Numbered from the stretch's first letter, positions 43,515-52,774 are shown. The stretch: DNA of 64,000 bases from Pseudooceanicola sediminis (GCF_003575965.1 NZ_QWJJ01000017.1:47102-111101), one strand, 5' to 3'. A program made the numbers and translations. Notes: a model not told the origin generated them from the letters alone.

Positions 43515-44366
43515 ATGGACTACAAAACATTCACCGCCGTGCCCTACGGGCCCATGCTCGGCGCGGAAATTCTGGACATAGACCTGACCAGCCCCCTCTC
43601 CTCCGAGAGCGAAGCCGAGCTGAAGCAGGCCTTTCTGGAGTACCAGGTGCTGTTCTTCCGGGATCAGAAGATATCCTTCGACGATCACGCGCGGATCGCC
43701 GGCCTGTTCGGCCCGCTTGGCACACACGTCGGTAAAAAGACCATCTCGAAACCCACCGACCACCCCGCCGTGCGCCGGTTCCACGCAGATGAGACATCCA
43801 AGAAGGTATCGGGCGACGTCTGGCACTCGGATCAGAGCTGCGCGGCCGTGCCCCCAATGGCGTCCATGCTCTACATCCATACCGTCCCACCGATGAGCGG
43901 CGGTGACACGATGTTCGCCTCGATGTACGCCGCCTACGACGCCCTGTCGCCGCGCATGAAAACCTACCTCGAAGGGCTGACCGCGATCCACGACGGCGTG
44001 CCGATCTTTGGCGAAGGCACGCCAGCCACGGAACACCCCATTGTCGTCACCCACCCTGAAACCGGACGCAAGCTGCTGTTCGTGAACGTCGCATTCACCA
44101 CCCGCGTCGTCGGCCTGTCCGAAGTCGAAAGCAAGCACCTGCTGGCCTTTCTCTTCGAACATTGCGCGATGCCGGAGTGGCAGATCCGCTTTCGCTGGCA
44201 GCCGCATTCCATTGCGTTCTGGGACAACCGCTGCGCGCACCACCGCGCGATCTTCGATTACTGGCCGCATGTCCGATCCGGCTACCGCGTCCAGATCGAG
44301 GGCACGGACAAGCCACGCGCAGACCTGGCGCCCGGCAATGACACCAGTGACGTGGCTGCCGAATAA
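43515..44366 (+). CDS. TauD/TfdA-family Fe(II)/2-oxoglutarate dioxygenase
   Basis: A 283-residue enzyme. The iron ligands are WHSDQS (His104, Asp106) and His243 in WDNRCAHHRAIFDY; Arg258 in SGYRV binds 2-oxoglutarate. PYGPMLGAEILDIDL and YQVLFFRDQKIS are the N-terminal family motifs. It hydroxylates a small molecule, commonly a sulfonate, phenoxyacid or carnitine-like compound; the substrate is unknown. The ATG at 43515 is behind TGGAGATTGA; an in-frame ATG at 43500 is possible. First gene of a TauD-TAXI-TRAP run. Confidence 0.9.
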   Translation: MDYKTFTAVPYGPMLGAEILDIDLTSPLSSESEAELKQAFLEYQVLFFRDQKISFDDHARIAGLFGPLGTHVGKKTISKPTDHPAVRRFHADETSKKVSGDVWHSDQSCAAVPPMASMLYIHTVPPMSGGDTMFASMYAAYDALSPRMKTYLEGLTAIHDGVPIFGEGTPATEHPIVVTHPETGRKLLFVNVAFTTRVVGLSEVESKHLLAFLFEHCAMPEWQIRFRWQPHSIAFWDNRCAHHRAIFDYWPHVRSGYRVQIEGTDKPRADLAPGNDTSDVAAE

Positions 44367-44450
44367 TCCAGGCAGACCACCCCGCTCACGACCCCAAAAA
44401 GACCAAGGCGCAAAGCCACGAACGACCTCCTAACCAACAGGGAAATTTCA

Positions 44451-45446
44451 ATGTCCGTACTGTCAAAATCTCTGCGAACCCTCAGCGCGACGGCCCTGAT
44501 TGCCGCCGCTCCCCTCGCCGCGCTCTCGCAAACCGAAGTGATCATCGGCGCGCGTGAATCCGGCTCGAACGACTATGTGGTCGGTGCCGCCGTCGCCGCC
44601 ACCGTCTCCGAAGGCGCCGATCTGACCGGCAAGGTGCTGACCGCGTCCGGCGCGGGTGTCTGGATGCCGATGATGGACTATGGCGAAGTCGATCTCGGTG
44701 TCACATCGCACTACGAGGCATGGCTGGGATGGAAGGGCAAAGGGGCCTTCAACACGCCGCACGACATCCGTGCCGTTGTCGTCGGGGGCGGCATCAACGT
44801 CGGTCTTTTCGTACCCAACGACAGCCCCATCATGTCGCGTGACGAAATGGCCGGCATGAAGATGGCCAGCGAATTTTCGGGATCGCCAGCCGTGGGGGAT
44901 TACGCGCTTGGCGAAATCGCCAACGCCGGGCTGACATGGGACGATGTCCAGCCGATTCCGCGGGCCTCGCTCTACGCCTCGCTGCGCGAAGACGTGTCCG
45001 AAGGCCGCCTTGATGTCTATTACGCCTCCGTCGGGTCCGGCATCACGGGCGAGCTGGACTCGACCATCGGCATTCGCTTCCTCGGGCTGGATACATCGCC
45101 CGAAGCGCTGGCAAAAATGCGCGAGGTCTACCCCGCCCTCGTCAGCGAGGTACCGGCAGGCCCTCCGGGGATCCGCGAGCCGATTTCCCTGACCTACCTC
45201 GCCACCTACATCGTCGCCTCGGCTGCCGTGTCAGATGACACGGTCTATGCCGTGACCAAGGCAATGTACGAAAAGAACGACGATTTCCGCGCCATCAACA
45301 AAAGCCTCGGCGGCTGGAAATCGGAAAACTTTGCCACCGCCGATGTCGTTGTTCCCTATCACGACGGCGCCATCCGTTACTTCAAGGAAGCAGGCCTTTG
45401 GAGCGATGCGATGCAGGCCCGGCAGGACGTGCTGCTCGCCGAGTGA
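44451..45446 (+). CDS. TAXI-type TRAP transporter solute-binding protein
   Basis: A 331-residue periplasmic protein with a signal peptide (SATALIAAAPLAALSQ). It has a TAXI-like fold: VIIGARESGSNDYVVGAAVA, GVWMPMMDYGEVDLGVTSH, VVGGGINVGLFV and a C-terminal MQARQDVLLAE. It delivers a solute to the fused TRAP permease encoded next. Substrate unknown. Confidence 0.9.
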   Translation: MSVLSKSLRTLSATALIAAAPLAALSQTEVIIGARESGSNDYVVGAAVAATVSEGADLTGKVLTASGAGVWMPMMDYGEVDLGVTSHYEAWLGWKGKGAFNTPHDIRAVVVGGGINVGLFVPNDSPIMSRDEMAGMKMASEFSGSPAVGDYALGEIANAGLTWDDVQPIPRASLYASLREDVSEGRLDVYYASVGSGITGELDSTIGIRFLGLDTSPEALAKMREVYPALVSEVPAGPPGIREPISLTYLATYIVASAAVSDDTVYAVTKAMYEKNDDFRAINKSLGGWKSENFATADVVVPYHDGAIRYFKEAGLWSDAMQARQDVLLAE

Positions 45447-45522
45447 TCGCCTGATCCCCTGATCGTCCGCAGGCGCAGGCTTGCGGGCGGTCACCTTGCC
45501 CTTCCGACAGCGGACACAGCGG

Positions 45523-47511
45523 ATGAACCAAAGCGACACTTCCCCCTCAGGCAGGCCAGCCCCCACCGACAGACCAGACCTGCCCGCGAACATGCTGCCC
45601 CCGGAAGAACGGCAGCAGACATTTCAACCCACGACCCTGCCCGGCAGGATCGCCAAGGCTCTGACCCCGGCGATCGGCCTTGCCATCACGCTGGTCGGGT
45701 TGATCTATACCCTGGACGTTTTCGTCTACATCAACGTCTTTCTGTTCAGCGAACAGTTCTACGCCATTCTGTACGGCCTGATCTTTGCGGGCGGCTTTAC
45801 CATGCTGCCGATGACCAAGGCACGCGCCAGCACCGGACAGACCTGGTTCGATCTGGCACTGGCGGTCGTCGGCTTCGGCGTTGGCGTCTACCTCGGCGTG
45901 ACCTGGCCGCAAATCGTGCGCACGGCAGGTATGCTGATCACCGAACGCACGGTCGTCAGCACGATCGCCCTGATCCTGATCCTGGAACTGACCCGGCGCG
46001 CCTTTGGCTGGTCGCTGGTGCTGCTGACCGCCGCCTTCATGGCCTATGCCCTGTTCAAGAACCACATCCCGGGGCCGATGGGCGGGCGGGCGACCTCCTG
46101 GGCACGGCTGTCCAACTACATGGTGACCGATACCTCGGCACTGCTCGGAATGGTGCCTGCCGTGGTCTTCGGCATGGTCTTTGCGTTCCTGCTGTTCGGG
46201 CGGGCGTTGTTCCTGACCGGCGGGGGGAATTTCTTCACCGAAATCTCGATGTCGCTGATGGGCCATCGGCGCGGCGGCCCGGCCAAGGTGGCGGTCTTCG
46301 CCTCAGGCCTGTTCGGCTCTCTCTCCGGCTCGGCCTCCGGCAACGTCGTCGTTACCGGCACGATCACCATCCCGATGATGATCCGCAACGGGTTCCGCCC
46401 CGCGACGGCCGGCGCAGTCGAAGCGGTCGCCTCGACCGGCGGGTCGCTCCTGCCCCCGATCATGGGGGCCACGGCATTCGTCATGGCCGAGTTCCTGCAA
46501 CTGCCCTATCACGAGATTGTCCGCGCCGCGCTGGTGCCCGCGCTGCTCTACTACATCGCGCTGTTCGTGCAGGTCGATCTCGAGGCCGGGCGCCTGGGCC
46601 TGCGCGGAATGAAACGCTCCGAGCTGCCGAAACTGCTGACGACGCTGCTGCGCGGCTGGAGCTACATGGTGCCCCTCGCCGCACTGCTCTACTGCCTCTT
46701 CGTGCTCTACCTGACGCCCACGAAATCCGCCCTGATCACCACCGCCGTGGTCATCGCGATTTCCTACTTCGGCCCGCAGCCGATGACCTGGACCAAGTTC
46801 AAGGACACGCTGATCACCTCGGGCACCGGGATGATCGAACTCGGCCTCGTGGCGGCCATCGCAGGGCTGATCCTGGGCATCATCAACCTGACCGGCATCG
46901 GCTTGCTGATCTCGCAACAGGTGCTGGCGCTGGCGGGCGGCAACCTGATCGTCATGCTGGTGCTGACCGCGCTTTGCTCGATCGTGCTGGGCATGTCGAT
47001 GCCCGTGACCGCGTCCTATGTCATCCTGTCGGTCCTGGCCGCCCCCGCCCTGACGCAGGCGGGCATTTCGGAACTCTCGGCGCATCTCTTTGTCTTCTAC
47101 TTCGCCGCGTTGTCGTTTCTGACGCCCCCGGTCTGCGTGGCGGTCTTCGTCGCCGCGACAATCGCGGACTCCGATCCGATGGACACCGCCTGGCAATCGA
47201 TGAAACTGGCCATCGTCGCCTACATCGTTCCCTTTGTCTTTGTCATGGACCCCGGGCTTTTGCTGATCGGGTCGTTGTCCGGTATCGCGCTGAACATCAC
47301 CTCGGCCCTGCTCGGTCTGGGGGCGATTTCCATCGCACTGGTCGGCTTTGCCCGTGGCCCGGTAAAGGCACCCCTGCGGATCGCCTTTCTTGCGATCGGG
47401 ATCGGTGCCTTCCTGCCAGATGTCACGACCAGCCTGATCTGCATGGTGCTGATCCTTGCCGGCCTGGCCCTGGTGCTGCGTGGCGGACAAGAGGAACGTT
47501 CGACCGCCTGA
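45523..47511 (+). CDS. Fused TRAP transporter permease (4TM-12TM)
   Basis: A 662-residue membrane protein. The N-terminal DctQ-like four helices are joined to the DctM-like large subunit, with FGSLSGSASGNVVVTGTITI and AVEAVASTGGSLLPPIMGA as landmark loops, then GMSMPVTASYVILSVLAAPA. It imports the solute captured by the TAXI protein using a sodium gradient. The ATG at 45523 has only a weak ribosome site. It is followed by a 17-base tandem repeat and a strong terminator. Confidence 0.93.
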   Translation: MNQSDTSPSGRPAPTDRPDLPANMLPPEERQQTFQPTTLPGRIAKALTPAIGLAITLVGLIYTLDVFVYINVFLFSEQFYAILYGLIFAGGFTMLPMTKARASTGQTWFDLALAVVGFGVGVYLGVTWPQIVRTAGMLITERTVVSTIALILILELTRRAFGWSLVLLTAAFMAYALFKNHIPGPMGGRATSWARLSNYMVTDTSALLGMVPAVVFGMVFAFLLFGRALFLTGGGNFFTEISMSLMGHRRGGPAKVAVFASGLFGSLSGSASGNVVVTGTITIPMMIRNGFRPATAGAVEAVASTGGSLLPPIMGATAFVMAEFLQLPYHEIVRAALVPALLYYIALFVQVDLEAGRLGLRGMKRSELPKLLTTLLRGWSYMVPLAALLYCLFVLYLTPTKSALITTAVVIAISYFGPQPMTWTKFKDTLITSGTGMIELGLVAAIAGLILGIINLTGIGLLISQQVLALAGGNLIVMLVLTALCSIVLGMSMPVTASYVILSVLAAPALTQAGISELSAHLFVFYFAALSFLTPPVCVAVFVAATIADSDPMDTAWQSMKLAIVAYIVPFVFVMDPGLLLIGSLSGIALNITSALLGLGAISIALVGFARGPVKAPLRIAFLAIGIGAFLPDVTTSLICMVLILAGLALVLRGGQEERSTA

Positions 47512-47512
47512 G

Positions 47513-47581
47513 GCGACCTGACCAGCAAAGCGACCTGGCCAGCAAAGCAACCTGGCCGCCAAAGCAACCTGACCGCACAAA
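47513..47581 (+). repeat. 17-base tandem repeat, four units
   Basis: Units GCGACCTGACCAGCAAA, GCGACCTGGCCAGCAAA, GCAACCTGGCCGCCAAA and a final GCAACCTGACCGCACAAA (18 bases) follow one another directly. They begin two bases after the TRAP permease stop codon. Non-coding. Confidence 0.85.
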
Positions 47582-47584
47582 CCG

Positions 47585-47616
47585 AAACCGCCCGCAGAAC
47601 ACTCTGCGGGCGGTTT
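47585..47616. terminator. Bidirectional terminator
   Basis: AAACCGCCCGCAGA and TCTGCGGGCGGTTT form a perfect 14-bp stem with an ACAC loop between two convergent stop codons. The A/T ends suit both strands. Confidence 0.9.
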
Positions 47617-47644
47617 GCATTTCCTGCGATGGGTGCCTCAGGCC

Positions 47645-49954
47645 TCAGCCCTGCGCAGCGACGATCGCGGACAGAATGCGTTCGGGCGTCAACGGCAGGT
47701 CCCTGATCCGCACGCCCACGGCATCCTCGATGGCATTCGCAATCGCAGGCGGGACAGGCAGCATCGTGCCCTCGCCCATCCCTTTCGCGCCGAATGGTCC
47801 CGGCCCATGCCCCTGTTCCTGCAGGATCGAGGTGAACCGATCCGGCAGATCCTCAGCCAGCGGCACGCGGTACATGAGCGCCTCTCCGTTGATCAGGCGA
47901 CTGCCGTCATAGACCATCTGCTCAAACAGCGCCTGTCCAAGCCCCATCAGCGCCGCGCCTTCGTCCTGACCACGGCAGACCAGCCTGTGAATGGCACGCC
48001 CGGCATCGCCGCTGACCGCCAGCGCATGGATCTTGACCTGACCCGTTTCCCGATCGACCGACAGATCCACCCCCGCCCAGCCGATTTCCCAGAATACCGA
48101 TTTCGTCTCCAGCGGGGCCTGATGGTCGTTGGCCTGCTTGTGAAAGCCGTCGCCGGTAAACTCGAACCCCGTGCCCCCGTAGATATGCATGATCATCGGC
48201 GCCAGCGGATGCGCTTCGTTGCCGTGGCGGATCGTCCAGTCCTCCAGCTCCAAGGCTGCGGCGTCGGTCCCCAGGTGCTCGGCCGCCATCTGCAATACCT
48301 GATTGCGTACCGAAACCGCCGCGCGCTGCACCGCCTGCCCCATCACCGTGATGGCCGAGCTGGCGTTGGTGCCCTGATCGAACGGCGTGTAGCGCGTGTC
48401 GAGCGGCAGATATTCCACACGCGCCAGCGGTGCGCCCAGAATCTCCGCGACCACCTGCGCCAATGCGGTGCGCGCGCCCTGGCCAATTTCGACCGTGCCG
48501 CACATCAGGTGGATGTCGCCCCCGGTCGACACCTTGACCCGCGCCTGCGCAGGTTTGTTGACCCCGCCGCCATCCTTGAACCCGATGGCCAGGCCCCGCC
48601 CGCGCGACCAGCCGGGCGCCGCATCCCTGGGGCGATCATAGCCGATCTCCTCGGCCACCAGCGCCAGCCCCTCGGCCATGTCGCTGTCGACGCCACTCTC
48701 GCCCGGCATCCACGGCTCATGCAACGCAACGAGGTTCTTCAGGCGCATTTCCATCGGATCAAGCCCGAGCCGGCGCGCGATCATGTCGATCTGGCTTTCA
48801 CTGGCCCAGGTCGCCTGTGTTCCGCCAAAACCACGATACGGACCCGCAGGCGTGGTTGTCGTCAGCACGCATTCACACAGGGACTCCACGTGTTGATACC
48901 GATACGGTCCCGACACCCTGTAACCGGCCTTTTCGGCCACGAGCGGGCTGGCATCGCTGTACGCGCCGCTGTCCAGCAGGATGTGGCTCTGACGCGCCAC
49001 CAGCGTTCCGTCCGCCATTACACCGGTCTTCAGTTTCAGAACCGCCGCATGCTGCGTATTGGTCAGGAACCCCTCTTCCATCGTCATGCAGAACCGCACG
49101 GGCCGTCCCGTCATCTTTGACAGGACCAGCGCAATTGGTTCGGTCTTGCAATTGTTCTTGGCCCCGAAGCCCCCGCCGACGAACGGCACCTTCACCGATA
49201 TCCGGCTTTCGGCCAGCCGAAAGATCCGCGCGATTTCCTTGCGCAGGGGGAACGGGTTCTGACAGCTCGTCACGACCTCTATCTCATCCCCCTCGCGCCA
49301 CTCAGCGACGCAGACGAAGGGCTCAAGATGAAGGTGGTTCATCCGGGAAAAGCGGAACTCGTCGTCAAAGACGTGATCGCACCGCTCAAATACCGACGCG
49401 TTACCGCTGGCGTACCGAAAGGCATAACAGACGTTTTTTCGGGGCCAGAGCTGTGCGCTTGCCCCTTGTCCATAAGGTGGAACGACGCCGCGCGGCGTTT
49501 CGGGAAAAAGGTCTGGCGCGTCGGTGTCAAGCGCGGCATCGATATCCGGCAGGTCCGGCAGGGCCGCATATTCGACCCGGATCAGCGCCAACGCGGCATT
49601 TGCCTGCGCTTCGGTATCGGCGGCGACGGCCGCGACCATATCCCCCTCATAACGCACCCTGTCCATCGCCAGGATCGGCTGATCCTTGATGAAATAGCCG
49701 TATACCGGCATGGCAACCCACTCTGCCAGTTGCGGCCCCGTGGTCACGGCGCGCACGCCAGGCATTGCAGCGGCCGCCGCAATGTCGACCGAGACCACGC
49801 GCGCATGTGCATGGGGCGATCGCAGCACCTTGGCATGCAACATGCCCGGTTTTGCCAGATCGACGGTGTAGCGCGCGCGACCGGTCACCTTGGCATGGGC
49901 ATCGGCCCGCTCAACGGGCTGCCCCACAATGCGCAACGGCTTCTGATCACTCAT
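47645..49954 (-). CDS. Molybdenum hydroxylase large subunit (xanthine dehydrogenase family)
   Basis: A 769-residue molybdopterin-binding subunit. GRARYTVDLAKPGMLHAKVL, PFVGGGFGAKNNCK, TPAGPYRGFGGTQA and DQGTNASSAITVMGQAV are followed by the active-site Glu of GAKGMGEGTML near the C-terminus. It hydroxylates an aromatic heterocycle or aldehyde. The ATG at 49954 overlaps the stop of the 2Fe-2S gene by 4 bases, with a GGGAGGGG site. The operon order is FAD subunit, 2Fe-2S subunit, Mo subunit. No XdhC-like maturation gene is adjacent. Confidence 0.93.
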   Translation of the reverse strand: MSDQKPLRIVGQPVERADAHAKVTGRARYTVDLAKPGMLHAKVLRSPHAHARVVSVDIAAAAAMPGVRAVTTGPQLAEWVAMPVYGYFIKDQPILAMDRVRYEGDMVAAVAADTEAQANAALALIRVEYAALPDLPDIDAALDTDAPDLFPETPRGVVPPYGQGASAQLWPRKNVCYAFRYASGNASVFERCDHVFDDEFRFSRMNHLHLEPFVCVAEWREGDEIEVVTSCQNPFPLRKEIARIFRLAESRISVKVPFVGGGFGAKNNCKTEPIALVLSKMTGRPVRFCMTMEEGFLTNTQHAAVLKLKTGVMADGTLVARQSHILLDSGAYSDASPLVAEKAGYRVSGPYRYQHVESLCECVLTTTTPAGPYRGFGGTQATWASESQIDMIARRLGLDPMEMRLKNLVALHEPWMPGESGVDSDMAEGLALVAEEIGYDRPRDAAPGWSRGRGLAIGFKDGGGVNKPAQARVKVSTGGDIHLMCGTVEIGQGARTALAQVVAEILGAPLARVEYLPLDTRYTPFDQGTNASSAITVMGQAVQRAAVSVRNQVLQMAAEHLGTDAAALELEDWTIRHGNEAHPLAPMIMHIYGGTGFEFTGDGFHKQANDHQAPLETKSVFWEIGWAGVDLSVDRETGQVKIHALAVSGDAGRAIHRLVCRGQDEGAALMGLGQALFEQMVYDGSRLINGEALMYRVPLAEDLPDRFTSILQEQGHGPGPFGAKGMGEGTMLPVPPAIANAIEDAVGVRIRDLPLTPERILSAIVAAQG

Positions 49955-50457
49955 GATTTTGGCCCCTCCCGCATCGCGCGTGCCGCGTCTTGCACGGCCT
50001 CGACAATCAGTTCGTACCCTGTGCATCGGCAAATGTTGGAGCTTATCCACGCGATGATCGTCGCGCGGTCCGGGTCCGGGTGTGTGGCCAGCAGTGATTT
50101 GGCCAGCAGGATCATTCCACTGGTGCAGAACCCGCATTGAAACGCGCTCTTGGCTGCAAAGGCAGCCTGCACCGGGTCCAGTGTTCCATCGGGCGCCTCG
50201 ACGCCTTCGATGGTCTGGACATCCCGTCCCTCCACCTCGAATGCGAACGTTGAACAGGCCGCCCGCGGAAAGCCATCCACCAGAACACTGCATGCGCCGC
50301 ATACAGTTCGCCCACATGACACCCGCGTTCCCTTGAGGTTCATGTCGTCCCGCAGAAGGTCCGACAGCACGCGCGACGTAACCGTTTCCACAGTCGTCTC
50401 CCGCCCGTTGAGCGTGAAGGCCACGCGCAGCGCCCCGTCTTTTGAAATCAGGCTCAT
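49951..50457 (-). CDS. Molybdenum hydroxylase 2Fe-2S subunit
   Basis: A 168-residue protein with two 2Fe-2S clusters. The plant-type set is VSCGRTVCGACSVLVDG with a later AACSTF Cys; the second set is FQCGFCTSGMI and NICRCTGYELI. It passes electrons from the Mo site to the FAD subunit. It overlaps both neighbours by 4 bases. Confidence 0.95.
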   Translation of the reverse strand: MSLISKDGALRVAFTLNGRETTVETVTSRVLSDLLRDDMNLKGTRVSCGRTVCGACSVLVDGFPRAACSTFAFEVEGRDVQTIEGVEAPDGTLDPVQAAFAAKSAFQCGFCTSGMILLAKSLLATHPDPDRATIIAWISSNICRCTGYELIVEAVQDAARAMREGPKS

Positions 50458-51263
50458 GCGAGATCCTCCAGCCGTGCAATCTGGCGTTTCAGGAACACGC
50501 TGCCCGCGCGCACCAAGTGCGCCCTGCTGACCGCTGGGTCGTGGAAATCGGCAGGAAGTCCCGACATCATCTGGCCCGCGTCAGCGTCCAGCGGCGCATC
50601 CTTGAACCAGGGCTGCAACCACTCTGTCGCCATGACGCAGCGCAGGGCCTGCCCGCGCCGGCACAGCGCCTGAGTGAAGGTCGGACGCATCGAGCGTTCG
50701 TATGCAAGCATCGGCGCGTTATCGAGCGGAATGGTAATCGACGCCAATAGTGGGGTTTTCTCCAGGTCCGCCTGCCAAAGATCCTGAACTGGCATATCCA
50801 CTTGCAGTTCTGGCCCAACCATCCGGGCAGTCGCCCCCAGGGCCGTCAACAGGATCGACAGCTCGTAACGTTCGCGCCGCGCCATCAGGTTGCCACCAAG
50901 CGTTGCCTGATGCCGAATACGTACCGTGGCAATTTTCGACCACGCTTCGGCAAGGCCCGGCACGGCATCCAGTTCGGGCGCTGCGACACTTTCATCGTGG
51001 GTATTAAGCGCGCCCATGTGCAGCCCGTTGCTGTCGATGGTGCATCCCTTCATTTCCGCAATTGCGGCGACCCATATCAATGCCTTTGGCGATAGCCCCT
51101 GGCGAACCCCTGCAAAGAAGTCGGTCCCCCCCGCATATATCGTCCCGCCACTTTCGTGCAGGGCCGCCAGCGCCTCTGAGATCGTCTCCGGCCGATACAA
51201 GGGCATCGGTGCCAGATCGGCAGGTGTTCGTGCGACCTGGCGCGCAGAGGGGGAATGAAACAT
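50454..51263 (-). CDS. Molybdenum hydroxylase FAD-binding subunit
   Basis: A 269-residue CoxM/XdhB-type subunit. YAGGTDFFAGVRQG and ATVRIRHQATLGGNLMARRE bind FAD. A C-terminal CO_deh_flav_C domain follows. It is the first gene of the Mo hydroxylase operon. The ATG is at 51263. An inverted repeat lies just upstream. Confidence 0.92.
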   Translation of the reverse strand: MFHSPSARQVARTPADLAPMPLYRPETISEALAALHESGGTIYAGGTDFFAGVRQGLSPKALIWVAAIAEMKGCTIDSNGLHMGALNTHDESVAAPELDAVPGLAEAWSKIATVRIRHQATLGGNLMARRERYELSILLTALGATARMVGPELQVDMPVQDLWQADLEKTPLLASITIPLDNAPMLAYERSMRPTFTQALCRRGQALRCVMATEWLQPWFKDAPLDADAGQMMSGLPADFHDPAVSRAHLVRAGSVFLKRQIARLEDLA

Positions 51264-51639
51264 CTCAAGGTCCGATCAATAATGAACACTTAATTCGCTA
51301 TTGATCATGCAACCATGTTCGCAATCTCCGATCAACAGATTTCACGACCGGAGTTTTCCATTTTCACGACCAGCCTGACAGATGGTGACTTTGGTGACCG
51401 TCGTTGGCGGACCAAGGGCACCCCCGGGACCGGTTCATCGACCACCGCCATCCAGTCGGATCGAAAGCTGCACCAAGCCCCTGCTGAACGCTCGCCTCAG
51501 CATTCGTTCAAGCGCATCGGGCGTGAACAGCGCGGCCCCCAGCGTAGAGGCGACATGATACGCCATCGCTCGGACCGGAATTCACCCACCGCAGCACGTT
51601 CAGCGGGTCACCGTGCGCAGGCGATTTGACTCCGTAACG
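51264..51639. other. Spacer upstream of the Mo hydroxylase operon
   Basis: About 375 bases. The promoter/operator of the minus-strand operon lies at its left end. The rest has no convincing gene. One minus-strand stretch around 51420-51570 (AMAYHVASTLGAALFTPDAL) looks faintly protein-like but has no start or recognised family. Confidence 0.4.
51274..51306. promoter_or_regulatory. Inverted repeat upstream of the Mo hydroxylase operon
   Basis: GATCAATA at 51274-51281 and TATTGATC at 51299-51306 are a perfect 8-bp inverted repeat with a 17-base spacer. They lie 11-43 bases upstream of the FAD-subunit start, so it is probably an operator. The half site resembles the one at 40404. Confidence 0.55.
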
Positions 51640-52644
51640 TCACGCGCTTTCACGTACCAGCAAGGCAAACCGGGTCTGAACCCGCGTTTCAGTCCTTGCA
51701 CCATCCAGCAGGGCCCGAATGGCACCGACGCCGATTTCGTCAGAAAACGGCGCGATAGTTGTCAGCGATGGGGTCAGCTGGCGACCGATGTCATAGTCGC
51801 CCCACCCTGCGACCGCGATTTCGTCAGGCACAGACAGCCCCCGTCGGTTACAGGCGAAGACCGCCCCGGCTGCAACCACGTCGGACGGGCAAAGGATGGC
51901 ATCCAGACGCGGCTCCTGCGCCAGAAATTCATCGACGATCTGCCCGCCGGCCCCGAAGCCATCGGCAGCGCGCACCTTGAGGACAAGCGCGTCAGACAGG
52001 CCTGCCGCGAACATTTCCTGTCGAAACGCAGGCAAACGCATGGAATATCGCAGGCCTCCGCCACCCGAGACGTCGACGAATCCGATGCGACGGCGGCCTT
52101 GGGCGATCAGGTGTTGCGTCAGCTCTCGACTGGCGGCGCCGACGTCGTATCCCACGCCGCACCCGATCGCATCCGCACCGCCCCAGCTTTCGACAGCGGG
52201 CATTCCCGACAGGTCCAGCAACTGCCGCAGCGCAGGCGCATGGGGGCCAGCGACCAGCGCGATCCCGGCCACCCTCAGCCCCAGCAAGGTCTGTACCGCA
52301 GACAACTCCTCTTCAGGGGTTTCCGCGATCATCGTGATCAGCCTGTGCCCCCTCGCAGCAGCCGCATCACGCAGCCCGAGCGTGTAATTGTAGAACGACG
52401 AATTCCGAACTGACGGCAGAACGGCGCCAATGACCCGGCTGGTTCCGGTGGCAAGCAACCCCGCAGACATGTTCGGGACGTACCCCAGGTTCGCAGCGAC
52501 CTCCAACACGGCTGCCCGGGTCGTGTCCTGCACCCTTTCAGGGTACCGAAAACAGTTCGAGACAGTCATCGGAGACACCCCGGCGACTGCGGCGACATCC
52601 TGCATCGTTAGCTTCTTGGCGGACGGGCGCGGTGCGTCTTTCAT
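51640..52644 (-). CDS. LacI-family transcriptional regulator
   Basis: A 334-residue repressor. The HTH is LTMQDVAAVAGVSPMTVSNC with FRYPERVQDTTRAAV and LGYVPNMSAGLLATG. The periplasmic-binding-like domain has VIGAVLPSVRNSSFYNYTLG, RRRIGFVDVSG and DAILCPSDVVAAGAVFACNR. The ATG at 52644 has a GAGAG site 7 bases upstream. It is divergent from the ABC/hydantoinase operon, with a perfect palindromic operator between, so it should repress that operon and itself. Confidence 0.93.
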   Translation of the reverse strand: MKDAPRPSAKKLTMQDVAAVAGVSPMTVSNCFRYPERVQDTTRAAVLEVAANLGYVPNMSAGLLATGTSRVIGAVLPSVRNSSFYNYTLGLRDAAAARGHRLITMIAETPEEELSAVQTLLGLRVAGIALVAGPHAPALRQLLDLSGMPAVESWGGADAIGCGVGYDVGAASRELTQHLIAQGRRRIGFVDVSGGGGLRYSMRLPAFRQEMFAAGLSDALVLKVRAADGFGAGGQIVDEFLAQEPRLDAILCPSDVVAAGAVFACNRRGLSVPDEIAVAGWGDYDIGRQLTPSLTTIAPFSDEIGVGAIRALLDGARTETRVQTRFALLVRESA

Positions 52645-52732
52645 CAGGTCTCTCTTCGCTGCCCTGAAAATGCGCCGGGCGTCTGAGATTGGCAAGACAT
52701 CCAAGCGCACTTCATTTTTCCCTTTACAAATT

Positions 52733-52748
52733 ATTGTAGCGCTACAAT
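52733..52748. promoter_or_regulatory. LacI operator (perfect 16-bp palindrome)
   Basis: ATTGTAGC and GCTACAAT form a perfect palindrome with the central CG typical of LacI-family operators. It lies 27 bases before the start of the ABC ATPase gene and 88 before the LacI start. Confidence 0.85.
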
Positions 52749-52774
52749 CGTCAAGGAAAGATAGCGGAGCCGGT

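Noticed and set aside
49386-49412. A sixth copy of the CGGTATC-type repeat inside the Mo hydroxylase gene
   Set aside because: It has ATACCG and TACCG words but neither the core CACGTCGGTATC nor the 11-base phasing.
51315-51629. 104-codon plus-strand frame between the Mo hydroxylase operon and LacI
   Set aside because: Arg/Ser/Gln-rich, no ribosome site, overlaps the operator region; no family recognised.
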